This document shows, piece after piece, positions 27,570 through 35,913 of a DNA stretch of 61,373 nucleotides; the first letter of the stretch is position 1; every line of letters starts with the position of its first letter. The notes below the pieces were generated by a model. The model was given only the letters and a program-made list of their open reading frames with translations, was not told the origin of the DNA and searched no databases. The position numbers and the translations under genes are program-made. Origin of the DNA: Natronococcus jeotgali DSM 18795 (GTDB lineage: Archaea; Halobacteriota; Halobacteria; Halobacteriales; Natrialbaceae). The stretch spans positions 646 to 62,018 of the forward strand of contig NZ_AOIA01000078.1 of assembly GCF_000337695.1 (NCBI RefSeq). The letters are read 5' to 3'.

Positions 27570-28030
27570 ACGCACGAACCACCATTGCGTCGGAGTTCGA
27601 CGTAGGCGACGGCCCCGAGGCGGTCACCGTTCGGAAGCTGCTAACGCCACGAGGCCAACTCGTCGAGATAGAATCGGACAGTGAGACGGGGGAAACAGCG
27701 ACGCAGATTCGAATCGATGCGCTCGGTCTCGAGAGTCTCTCCTGGCAGACGGAGCCAAACATCGTCGATCGGCTCGATTGTGATTCCTCCGTTCGCGACA
27801 AGGGGGAGATCGCGTCGGACTCCGGTGAGTCGTTCGAGATCAGCAACGAGTACGCTGACGTTGAGGTTTCGAAAATACGGACCCCAGCGGGTGAGCAACT
27901 TCTCGTGCGGTCGCTCGTCAAAAAAACGGCGCTCCAATTGACTCCTGAGATGCTCAGCGCGCTCTCTCTCCACGAAACCAAGTTGGTTTCGGAGTTCCTG
28001 GAGACCCCGCACGGACCGCACGATCACTGA
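27566..28030 (+). CDS. Small two-repeat protein coupled to the dioxygenase, function unknown
   Basis: 154 residues, starting inside the beta-subunit stop (4-base overlap), so made from the same message. It consists of two similar halves: residues 18-61 (VTVRKLLTPRGQLVEIE, later DALGLESLSW) and 96-137 (VEVSKIRTPAGEQLLVR, later EMLSALSLHE). There is no signal, metal motif or Rieske signature, and only one cysteine. I do not recognise the family. Tight coupling suggests an assembly or stability partner for the oxygenase or a substrate-binding helper. Confidence 0.75.
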   Translation: MNARTTIASEFDVGDGPEAVTVRKLLTPRGQLVEIESDSETGETATQIRIDALGLESLSWQTEPNIVDRLDCDSSVRDKGEIASDSGESFEISNEYADVEVSKIRTPAGEQLLVRSLVKKTALQLTPEMLSALSLHETKLVSEFLETPHGPHDH

Positions 28031-28061
28031 CTGAAACGACGATCACTGATCGAAACAAGGG

Positions 28062-28493
28062 CTATTCTACGACCGACCGAACGACATCTAGGGGGAGTGT
28101 CCGTTCGCTGGCATCGGCCACTGCACGGCGCACGTAGGGAGATCGCAGCGTTAACCCGGCGAAGTCTTTCGGATTGACCCACTCGACCGCTTCGACGGTA
28201 TCCGTGGGAACCGTCCGCGGCTCCCCCGACAGCTCGCCTCGATACGTGACCGCGATAAACGGCCCGTCGACGAACACATCGCTGCCGATGTACGCGCCGA
28301 CGAATCCGAGCAAATCCACATCAGCACCCACTTCCTCCCCAACTTCTCTCACTGCCGTCTTTGTCGGATCCTCGCCCGCTTCGACCCGTCCGCCGGGCAA
28401 ATTCCACGTGCCTCGCACCGCTTCTTTCCCTTCTTCTACGAGGAGAACGTCGTTACCAGCCCGAATTACGACCGAAGCGACCAGCGTGTGCAT
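28062..28493 (-). CDS. Nudix hydrolase (MutT/NUDT-like)
   Basis: 143 residues with an exact Nudix box: G-x5-E-x7-REVGEEVG at about 35-57. Nudix enzymes hydrolyse nucleoside diphosphates linked to other groups. It is on the opposite strand, converging on the dioxygenase operon, and looks like an independent housekeeping gene. Its promoter side (28494-28568) is short and AT-rich. Confidence 0.9.
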   Translation of the reverse strand: MHTLVASVVIRAGNDVLLVEEGKEAVRGTWNLPGGRVEAGEDPTKTAVREVGEEVGADVDLLGFVGAYIGSDVFVDGPFIAVTYRGELSGEPRTVPTDTVEAVEWVNPKDFAGLTLRSPYVRRAVADASERTLPLDVVRSVVE

Positions 28494-28721
28494 ACGAATA
28501 ATACAGAATTCATGTACTAAGTCTTACTGCTAACGGCAGGGGATCGCCTCGAGCAAAGCAAAAATAGGCTCAGTACTTCACAAAGCCGTTTGGAGTTCCG
28601 CGAGATAGTGCTCAAATGTGCCGTCTATAATCTTCGCCGAACAATAGTTATCCGTAGGATCAACCGCTGTATATTGGTTTCTTACCGGCGGCTGGATCAG
28701 TGACCACACCGAAATCAAGCC

Positions 28722-29105
28722 TTGGCTAGCGATCCTACGGAGCAGATTGAACTGGTCGAGACCGGCGAAACGTTTCGGCAGATCGTGTTTGATGACGTGG
28801 ACGGAGAGGAGATAGCGTATCTAACGGCGCTATCTCCAAAGGAATACGATCCTGTGGACGTGATGAACATCTACACGCTTCGGACATTAATCGAGATTCT
28901 GTTTCATGACCTAAAGCAGTATACGAACATCGAGAACTTCCACTCACAATCGGTGAACGGCGTCTTATTCGAATTGCTCTGTACGTTAATTGGCTACGTG
29001 CTGGTCGAGTGGTTCTGGCACTGCCACCCACTACGGGGTGGCGTGCCGGAAGCGATCCGCATAATCCGAACACGGTGGAACCCATCATTGCGCTCGTACG
29101 GATGA
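28722..29105 (+). pseudogene. IS4-like transposase C-terminal remnant
   Basis: The frame ends with a typical IS4-type tail: an RTLIEILFHDLKQYTNIENF block, then GVLFELLCTLIGYVLVEWF. The catalytic Glu of such tails is the one in this Y-(2)-R-(3)-E-like region. The first two thirds of the gene are missing; DNA from 28569 contains an IS-end-like GTACTTCACAAAGCCG, whose complement recurs at 32546-32561. The stretch 29106-29394 holds IS debris including the AATGTGCTACGTAAGAGC segment. Confidence 0.6.
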
Positions 29106-29394
29106 GTTCACCTCAAGCCCGTGGGATCGCCATCGCTTACAGCGGCGGCTCTCTCCACTCTACCGTCTCAGCTTCGAATGACAGAGAAATATGGAGATAG
29201 GGAGAGTTTGAGATCATCTTCTCGGTGGCAGGCTGTAGTCACTGGCTCAGAATTCTATTCACCAGTGCCTTCTGCGTCTTACTTGCTCGGTAGCCTTGTC
29301 ACGTCGAAACGGGACAGCAATGTGCTACGTAAGAGCATCCCAAAAATATAATAGGGAACGGGTACGCTACATATGTAGGGTGTTATAGACAATC

Positions 29395-31266
29395 ATGTCG
29401 AATGCCAGCACCAACGAACTAGAGGACCGATTCCCGTGGCCGGACGCCGTTGAAGTGCCCGAGGAGTGTGAGGGCTGGGAAGAAATGTATCCCCGGTACT
29501 TCCGGTTCGGGGAATCACCGGAGCGATCGGAACTGGAACGAGATCGATTCTGGTTCTGGGACCAGAAGGATAGTCCAACGCCGCTGTGTCCGTGGGATAT
29601 CACGCTCTGTGTCGAATCGATTGCGATGCAACTGTCGCAGGCCCAGAGCCGGGTATTCGCAGTTCCGCCGGCGATGGGGATCGACCTTCGAATCATCGCT
29701 GGCTACTCATACGCCACGCCCGTCCCGTGTACGGATCCAGACCTGCTCGAGGAACGGGAGTCGGTGTTCGGTGAAAGAAGCGAGTACATCTACAATAACT
29801 TCGAAGCGCTCTATGAGGACGAGTGGCTTCCCGCGGTCAAAGAGATTGGACAGGAGATCCGCGATCTCGAGGTCCCCGACCGATTCCCCGAGTACGCCCC
29901 CGAGGAGGTTGTCTTCGAATCAAAGGGGCTCCACTCGGAAACTGTCGACGTCCAGAGTAATTACAATCGATTACAGGAGCTGACGCTGCGAGGCTGGCAG
30001 CGACACTTTGAGTACCTCAATCTCGTGTATCTGGCGTACCTCTCCTTCAAGCGGACGTGCGACGAACTCTTCCCCGATATTAGTGACAACGCAATCGGAG
30101 AGATGGTTACCGGTCTCGAGACCGACTTGTTCCTCGCCGATACGGTTTTGAACGATCTCGCCCATCAGGCGGTAGAACTGGGTGAGGAGGTCCCGGAGAT
30201 TCTCACTTCAGCGGCCGATCCTGACGAAAAACTCGACCGTCTCGAGGAGACCGACGCGGGTCGCGAGTTCCTCGAGGCCTTCAAGGACGCGAAGGACCCC
30301 TGGTTCCATATCACTGTCAGCCGCGGCTATCACAGTGAAGAGGGGTCGTGGCTTGATACCCTCGAGCAACCGTTCGAACACCTAGATAAGAAGGTGCAGG
30401 CACTCCAAGAGAACGAAGAAATCCGACGCGATCTCGATGCGCTCCAAGAAGACCGCCAGCGGGTTGTCGACGAGTACCGGGGGTACCTCGACGAGGAGGA
30501 ACGCGCGCAGTTCGACCAGGCACACCAACTGGTGCTCGACGTCTACAATTACGCCGAGGACCACCAATTCTGGATCGAAAACTGGCTTCACACGATCATC
30601 TTCGAGAAGCTCGACGAGTTTGGTGAACTCCTGGTGAACCACGGCCTCCTTGAGACGCCTCGGGATATCACACTGTTCGGTCGGAACGAGGTGCCGGAGC
30701 TCCTCGCGGACCTCGCTCTCGTCTGGTCGCAGGGAAAAGGCGCACACATACCGGAGTACTGGGCGGAGGAAGCCGAGAAACGAAAGCGGATCCTCGACGC
30801 CGCCAAGGAGTGGTCGCCGCCACCGGCGCTCGGTGAACCGCCCGAAGAGGTCACGGATCCAATGGTAGTCATGCTCTGGGGGATTACGACCGAAACCGTT
30901 CAAAACTGGCTCGGTTCCACGCAGGAGGAAGACAGCAATGAGATAGATGGCTTCGCCTCCTCGTCGGGTACGGCCGAGGGGAGGGCGCGAGTGGTCAAGT
31001 CCGGAAGCGAACTGAGCGAGGTGAAACGCGACGAGATACTCGTCTCTCCGCTTACGAATCCGGACTGGACGCCGGTCTTCTCCAAAGTGGCCGGAGCCGT
31101 TACGGATAACGGGGGCGCGACGAGTCACACCGCGATCGTCTGTCGTGAATACGGGCTCCCGGCTGTTACAGGAACCGGTGCGGCGACGTCGAATATTCAG
31201 ACGGGCGATCGAATCCGCGTCGACGGGAATACGGGAGAGGTCGAAATCCTCGAGCGAGCGGAATAG
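29395..31266 (+). CDS. PEP-utilising mobile-domain protein, phenylphosphate-synthase large-subunit-like
   Basis: 623 residues (about 70 kDa). The last 110 residues are a PEP-utilising mobile (phosphohistidine) domain: GFASSSGTAEGRARVV, then GGATSHTAIVCREYGLPAV with the phospho-accepting His at 578. The first 500 residues are largely helical with no motif I can name, and they lack the PEP/pyruvate barrel of true PEP synthase. The next gene supplies the ATP-grasp half. A split of 70 kDa His-carrying and 40 kDa ATP-binding proteins in this order is the layout reported for phenylphosphate synthase of Thauera. The target could be a phenol or another hydroxyl compound; it is not proven. Confidence 0.75.
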   Translation: MSNASTNELEDRFPWPDAVEVPEECEGWEEMYPRYFRFGESPERSELERDRFWFWDQKDSPTPLCPWDITLCVESIAMQLSQAQSRVFAVPPAMGIDLRIIAGYSYATPVPCTDPDLLEERESVFGERSEYIYNNFEALYEDEWLPAVKEIGQEIRDLEVPDRFPEYAPEEVVFESKGLHSETVDVQSNYNRLQELTLRGWQRHFEYLNLVYLAYLSFKRTCDELFPDISDNAIGEMVTGLETDLFLADTVLNDLAHQAVELGEEVPEILTSAADPDEKLDRLEETDAGREFLEAFKDAKDPWFHITVSRGYHSEEGSWLDTLEQPFEHLDKKVQALQENEEIRRDLDALQEDRQRVVDEYRGYLDEEERAQFDQAHQLVLDVYNYAEDHQFWIENWLHTIIFEKLDEFGELLVNHGLLETPRDITLFGRNEVPELLADLALVWSQGKGAHIPEYWAEEAEKRKRILDAAKEWSPPPALGEPPEEVTDPMVVMLWGITTETVQNWLGSTQEEDSNEIDGFASSSGTAEGRARVVKSGSELSEVKRDEILVSPLTNPDWTPVFSKVAGAVTDNGGATSHTAIVCREYGLPAVTGTGAATSNIQTGDRIRVDGNTGEVEILERAE

Positions 31267-31301
31267 GTATGAGACGACTGAACGGCCATTACCAACAAAC
31301 A

Positions 31302-32372
31302 ATGACTGACCCAACGTACACGCTCCATTTTGACTCCGAGGAGTGCACGAAAGATAATATCGACCTCGTCGGAGGGAAAAACGCTTCTCTGGGAGAACTG
31401 ATGGATATCGGCAAAGACGTGCAAGTTCCGCCAGGATTCGCCGTCACGACTGACTTCTACGAGGCGTTTATCGACGAACAGGGACTCAGAGGATACATCA
31501 CTGACCGGCTGTCCGAAATCGATGTCGACGACGAAGGCACCGCAGCCGAAGCGAGCGAGGACATTCGTAAGCGCATCAAAGACGTTGCGTTTCCGGACTT
31601 TCTCGTCGAAGAACTCGAGGAGTCGTGGGACCGGCTCCGATCGGATGTGAGTACGAGCGACCTGCGAGTCGCAGTTCGCTCCTCGGCGACGGCAGAGGAT
31701 CTTCCGGATAGCAGTTTTGCCGGACAGCAGGACACCTACCTCAACGTACGGGACGTAGAATCGATCCTACAACGCACAAAAGCGTGCATGGCCAGCCTGT
31801 TTACCACTCGAGCGATCGTCTACCGCGAGGAGAACGGATTCGATCACGACGAGGTCCTCATCAGCGTTGGCATCCAGAAGATGGTCGACGCCCGGACGTC
31901 TGGCGTGATGTTCACGCTCAATCCGGCGAATGGCGATCTGTCGAAAGTCCGAATTGAGGCAAACTGGGGGCTCGGCGAGGCCGTCGTAAGCGGTCGGGTC
32001 ACGCCGGACAGTTTCCTCGTCGACAAACCCGTCTACAAGATCGTCGATCGCGACATCCAGCAGAAAAGCATGATGATCACGCCGACTGACAACGGAATCG
32101 AGGAGGCAACCGTCGAAGACGACAAACAGGACGTGCCCTCGTTGACGGCCAACGAAATTATCGACCTGACCGACCTGGCGAAGTCCATCGAAAAATACTA
32201 TGACGAACCACAGGACATCGAGTGGGCGATTGAAGAGCAGGACGACGACAACCAGGTCTTCATCTTACAGAGTCGGCCGGAGACTGCGTGGAAACAGGAA
32301 GACGGACAGCAGAGTACCGACAGCGAACCCGATACGAGCAATGCGGCGCATCAGGTTCTCGACAATCTCTAG
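31302..32372 (+). CDS. PEP synthase/PPDK-type ATP-binding protein, phenylphosphate-synthase second-subunit-like
   Basis: 356 residues from ATG 31302 (ATG 31269 adds 11). It matches the N-terminal ATP-binding half of PEP synthase/PPDK: NIDLVGGKNASLGEL, PPGFAVTTDFYEAF, VRSSATAEDLPDSSFAGQQD, EANWGLGEAVVSG and the ending FILQSRPETA. No mobile His domain or PEP barrel follows, so it must act with the preceding protein, which ends 35 bases upstream. Together they could transfer the ATP beta-phosphoryl to His578 and then to an acceptor. A third small CBS-type subunit known from Thauera is not seen nearby. Confidence 0.8.
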   Translation: MTDPTYTLHFDSEECTKDNIDLVGGKNASLGELMDIGKDVQVPPGFAVTTDFYEAFIDEQGLRGYITDRLSEIDVDDEGTAAEASEDIRKRIKDVAFPDFLVEELEESWDRLRSDVSTSDLRVAVRSSATAEDLPDSSFAGQQDTYLNVRDVESILQRTKACMASLFTTRAIVYREENGFDHDEVLISVGIQKMVDARTSGVMFTLNPANGDLSKVRIEANWGLGEAVVSGRVTPDSFLVDKPVYKIVDRDIQQKSMMITPTDNGIEEATVEDDKQDVPSLTANEIIDLTDLAKSIEKYYDEPQDIEWAIEEQDDDNQVFILQSRPETAWKQEDGQQSTDSEPDTSNAAHQVLDNL

Positions 32373-32700
32373 TCAGTAGCATGAATCACTATAGTAGAAT
32401 CTGGAAGTCTTTGCAGTACAAACGACCAGACTCAACTGCTATCTGCCGACGTCCACTGGCTCATCGGTATCCGTGACCAGAAACTTCTGAGGATTACTAT
32501 AGCTCTTCGAACTGCTCGTTCCTTATCTAGACAGTGCCCTAACCGGCTTTGTGATGTACTGATGATAAATTAGCCGAGAAAACTGGCATATTCCGAGGAT
32601 ATGCAACTAACTTCGGACATCTGCGGTTCAGTACAACTCACGGAGCAATACCTGAAACCACCAAAAATTATTTAATACTAGTCATTGAAGAGTTAGTGCC
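32373..32700. other. Gene-free stretch with IS end remnant
   Basis: Contains CTAGACAGTGCC at 32527-32538, an IS terminal repeat of the GGCACTGTCTA type, followed by CGGCTTTGTGATGTACTGA, which resembles the IS4-remnant end near 28569 on the complementary strand. A TATA-like ATTATTTAATAC about 30 bases before 32701 is the likely promoter of the next gene. Confidence 0.45.
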
Positions 32701-33450
32701 ATGCCAGACAATACCAATAGAAAGAAAACCATCGCTACCCCCTCATTTACGAGAAGATCGACCATGATCGGTCTAAGCTCGCTGTTCGGTGCTACCAGTG
32801 TCTCAGGCAAATCTGGTAGGTTAGAGAAGGAAAACACTTCAAGTACTATCACTAGCCAAGATGGATCTATGAAATCCTCTATACAGATTGACGAAGTTCT
32901 TCCTGGAGATAAATTCGGTAAAATAGATATTGGTCCGTATTCTCACTCTTTGCAGATAAGTGGGACGAGGCAACCTGCGTGGATGATCCAACCATTCAAT
33001 AAGGATACAACGGTAGATACTACATCATACAAGGAAACCGGATCAAACATTGGATATGGATCGATTCCGTTTGCACCCGGTCAAGTTCCTATCCTCCGCA
33101 CTGTCGTTCACTTTGAGGCCGAGCCCTCGTCTACTACAAGTCTTCGTCTTTCTATTGCGAATAAACCGGGTAACGTAGCTGAGTCCGGTGAATTCGTTCC
33201 TCTTGACAAAGATCAGTCATCTACAGAGACGATTATCGAATTATCAGGAAAAGGGACGACACAGATATACGACGAAGTGTATCTGACGGAGTTCGAAGAT
33301 GTTGTTTCGGGTAGTCCGGCGGGAGAAGGTGCCAACGACTCCGAATATCCAATAAATACATTCATTATAGAGGCAAAAACCGACGATCCGAAGACGGCAT
33401 CAACGATCAAAGGTGCGACTACTGTATCATTAGAACTGGAGGCGCTCTAA
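32701..33450 (+). CDS. Exported protein with Tat-like signal, function unknown
   Basis: 249 residues. The N-terminus has a twin-arginine pattern (FTRRSTMIGLSSLFGATSVS, residues 17-36) typical of haloarchaeal Tat export. The mature part is Ser/Thr-rich and beta-like with no recognised domain. The DNA is more AT-rich than the flanks. Its stop overlaps the start of the phosphoesterase gene (TAATG), so the two form an operon. It may be a secreted binding or coat protein; nothing more can be said. Confidence 0.7.
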   Translation: MPDNTNRKKTIATPSFTRRSTMIGLSSLFGATSVSGKSGRLEKENTSSTITSQDGSMKSSIQIDEVLPGDKFGKIDIGPYSHSLQISGTRQPAWMIQPFNKDTTVDTTSYKETGSNIGYGSIPFAPGQVPILRTVVHFEAEPSSTTSLRLSIANKPGNVAESGEFVPLDKDQSSTETIIELSGKGTTQIYDEVYLTEFEDVVSGSPAGEGANDSEYPINTFIIEAKTDDPKTASTIKGATTVSLELEAL

Positions 33451-34322
33451 TGGTTCGAATTGGCTGGCTATCCGATAGTCATGTTGATCCTTTTTCTTCA
33501 TCTAACGTGGGACGGACTGACCTACCAGGTGCGGGAGAGTGCCTTACAGAAGACATCGTTTCACTCTTTGAAACGTACGGAATAGAAGATCTATTCTTCA
33601 ACGGAGACGCTGTCTTTCAGAGCGATGCATTTTGGGACAGTGAATATGAACATTCGTGGCCGGCGTTTTATGATCGATTCTGGGAGCTAGTCGATAATAG
33701 CGGATATGGTGATAACGTCGTCTGTACGCCTGGTAATCATGATGTTCCGCTACAGTATTTCCTAGAATCTGATGAGCGTGCTCACCTTAAATATAAAAAA
33801 GAATATGATGACGTTACAGTGTTGATGGTGAATACTGCCGGAAACGGCTGGGTTAGTGGATCTCCGGAGATGGGTTACGGATGGACGAGCGGCTATGTCC
33901 CTTACAAGGACTTACAGTGGCTTGACCGTGAGCTCTCACGGGCGGGAGACAATGCTAAGATCGTCTACTTCCATCATCACGCTTGGTTCACTCCTGGAGA
34001 TCCCAACGCGTCATCGGAGACAGATAGTCAGAGCGCATCTGAACTCTACTGGGTCTGCCGGAACCACCGAGCGATACACGATATTCTCTCGTCATACGAT
34101 AAAGTGATTTGTCCGCAAGGCCATACCTCACAGACTCAAACGGAGGGTTCTTCGAACGTAGATGGTGTTGAATACCTATACAAGAAACACTACCACCACG
34201 TCTATGACGGAGGCGTAACGACGTACGCGTATCTAGATGTAGACTCGACTGGCGCTATAGTCACTACGGTCGATCATGATACAGGAAAAGAAAACACAAT
34301 TTTGAACAAAACTTTCGACTGA
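33450..34322 (+). CDS. Calcineurin-like metallophosphoesterase, island-borne
   Basis: 290 residues with SDSHVDPF at 8-15, FNGDAVF near 49-55, GNHDVPLQY near 95-103, FHHHAWFTPGD near 173-183 and GHTSQ near 228-232, giving all five metal blocks of the purple-acid/calcineurin fold. Unlike the phosphoesterase at 21914 it lacks YfcE-type features and resembles extracellular 3',5'-cyclic or cell-surface phosphoesterases. No signal peptide is visible. It is coupled to the exported protein upstream and is flanked by IS DNA, with AT-rich codon use suggesting transfer. Confidence 0.8.
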   Translation: MVRIGWLSDSHVDPFSSSNVGRTDLPGAGECLTEDIVSLFETYGIEDLFFNGDAVFQSDAFWDSEYEHSWPAFYDRFWELVDNSGYGDNVVCTPGNHDVPLQYFLESDERAHLKYKKEYDDVTVLMVNTAGNGWVSGSPEMGYGWTSGYVPYKDLQWLDRELSRAGDNAKIVYFHHHAWFTPGDPNASSETDSQSASELYWVCRNHRAIHDILSSYDKVICPQGHTSQTQTEGSSNVDGVEYLYKKHYHHVYDGGVTTYAYLDVDSTGAIVTTVDHDTGKENTILNKTFD

Positions 34323-34343
34323 GGCCGACACTATACGAAGGTA

Positions 34344-35612
34344 GGCACTGTCTAGTTACTTGACTTCGCACGTTATCTCGTTAGAGCCCGTAGAGAGCGT
34401 GTGAAACGTGGATGCTGCCAATAACGTCTTTCCTGTCGTGTACTGAGCCAATCGACCAGTTCGAGTGTTTCTCGACGCGGCAGAAACACCACGCCAAAAC
34501 CTACGTGACAGGTCTTGTTGCGGCCAGCAACAAGACCGTCCAAGGCATCTCGAATATTGTTCTTCCGGCCAAGAGCGAACGTGCTTTGAACAAGTTCCTC
34601 ACCGAGTACGACTGGGACGAAGATCAGCTCAACAGAGAACGTCTCGCACTCCTCCAACAAACCGATGACACGAGATGGAGCAGTGAAGGTGTCGTCATTA
34701 TCGACGACACCTTCACGCACAAAACGGGCAAGAAAATCCCTCAGGCAGGGATAATACTACGACCACGGTATCCACAGCTACATCTGGGGACAGAACATCG
34801 TCTACGCACTCTACGCCGACGAGAAAACCACCTACCCACTCGGCTTTCGCCTCTACAAGAAAAACGACAAACGCCGCGTTGAACTCGCTATCGAACTTGT
34901 TGACGAACTCATCGAGATAGGTGTCCGCTGGGACACCTATCTCTTCGATATGTTCTACAGTACCGAGGAGTTCGTCACTCATCTCGAAGGATACGGGAAA
35001 GAGTGGGTTTCAGCCGTCAAGAGCGATACACGTGTCACCTATGGCGGTGATCGAAACCGTGTCGATGCGCTCAGCCAGTGCATCGACACGGTTCCGCGAA
35101 CCGTCAATGACGATACCTACCACATCTGGATACAGAAACGTGAGGTCGGTCGTCTTGGGGAGGTAAAACTCCTGATCACCAAGAAAGAATCAAGCGACGA
35201 AGACGAGGAACCGAACGTGAAGTGTATCGTGTCGAATAAGATCGACGCGCCAGCAAGCCATCTCATCGAGTTGTACGCGATGAGATGGCGAGTAGAGACG
35301 TTCTTCAGGGACACCAAGCAGGATCTTGGTTTTGGCGACTGCGAGTTACGGCACGCCGCAGGTGCCAGTCGGCACTGGCACCTGCTGATGCTGGCCTACA
35401 GTCTCCTCAAGTTCGGTGCTGCACACAGCGCCCTTGGAACGATCCTCGGACATGCGAGTTCACTCCGCAACGACATCAAGCGATCCTTCCGCGAAAGCGT
35501 TCAGAACCTTCTCCCATGGGCACTAACCAGTCCAGACCGCAGTATCGACGAGCTAATGCACCAGATCGACGGGATGTTCGTCTAACGTGCGAAGTCAAGT
35601 AGTTAAGCACTT
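34344..35612 (+). mobile_element. IS701/IS4-like insertion sequence, inactive
   Basis: Terminal inverted repeats include a perfect 18-bp core: TACTTGACTTCGCACGTT at 34357-34374 and its complement at 35584-35601. Flanking bases are weaker; the left side also reads GGCACTGTCTAGT as in IS6-type ends. No clear target duplication was found. The transposase inside is frameshifted. Confidence 0.65.
34412..35585 (+). pseudogene. Frameshifted IS701/IS4-like transposase
   Basis: The first frame gives FLSCTEPIDQFECF, GLVAASNKTVQGI and the first catalytic block VVIIDDTFTHKTGKK. At about 34750-34757 the frame must shift by one for the continuation YYDHGIHSYIWGQNIVYALY, after which a second frame runs intact to the end with VKCIVSNKIDAP and RWRVETFFRDTKQDLGF, the DDE-type Glu region. 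The single shift abolishes the full protein unless it is a programmed event; no strong slippery sequence is evident. Confidence 0.7.
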
Positions 35613-35803
35613 CTGGTGTAGAACGGCGTTTCAGAGGCTGTCGAAGCGTCCTTATTGAAAGATGAGAGGATCACTTACCTTGGGAAGTGTGTTGAAGTAG
35701 TCGAATCTTCGCTGCTCACCGCTCGAGTCTCACTTGTGTTAAAGGGTAGATGGTGGTACGGGCTTCGCTACACATTCACCGTATCGACGTCTTGTGGTTT
35801 TCC

Positions 35804-35852
35804 TTATATAGACAGTGCCACGCCAGCTGAAGTGCTGAACTAGACCGTGCCC
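35804..35852. repeat. IS6-family end fragments
   Basis: TATATAGACAGTGCC near 35805-35819 is one IS end. Immediately after it, the complement of 35822-35852 reads GGGCACGGTCTAGTTCAGC followed by a version of the IS6 transposase tail (CTGGCG), matching the left end of the element at 39116 with one base change. These are scars of an older IS6-type insertion. Confidence 0.5.
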
Positions 35853-35857
35853 AAACG

Positions 35858-35869
35858 GGAAATATTTCC
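35858..35869. promoter_or_regulatory. Palindrome GGAAATATTTCC upstream of DASS gene
   Basis: Perfect 12-bp palindrome 45 bases before the transporter start at 35914. The position suits an operator overlapping or just upstream of the basal promoter. A similar GAAATATTTCC occurs at about 9213 in decayed DNA, so chance cannot be excluded. Confidence 0.35.
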
Positions 35870-35913
35870 GTATCCCGATAGATTTAACCTAGCGTTGTGT
35901 GAGGGTATCAGTG

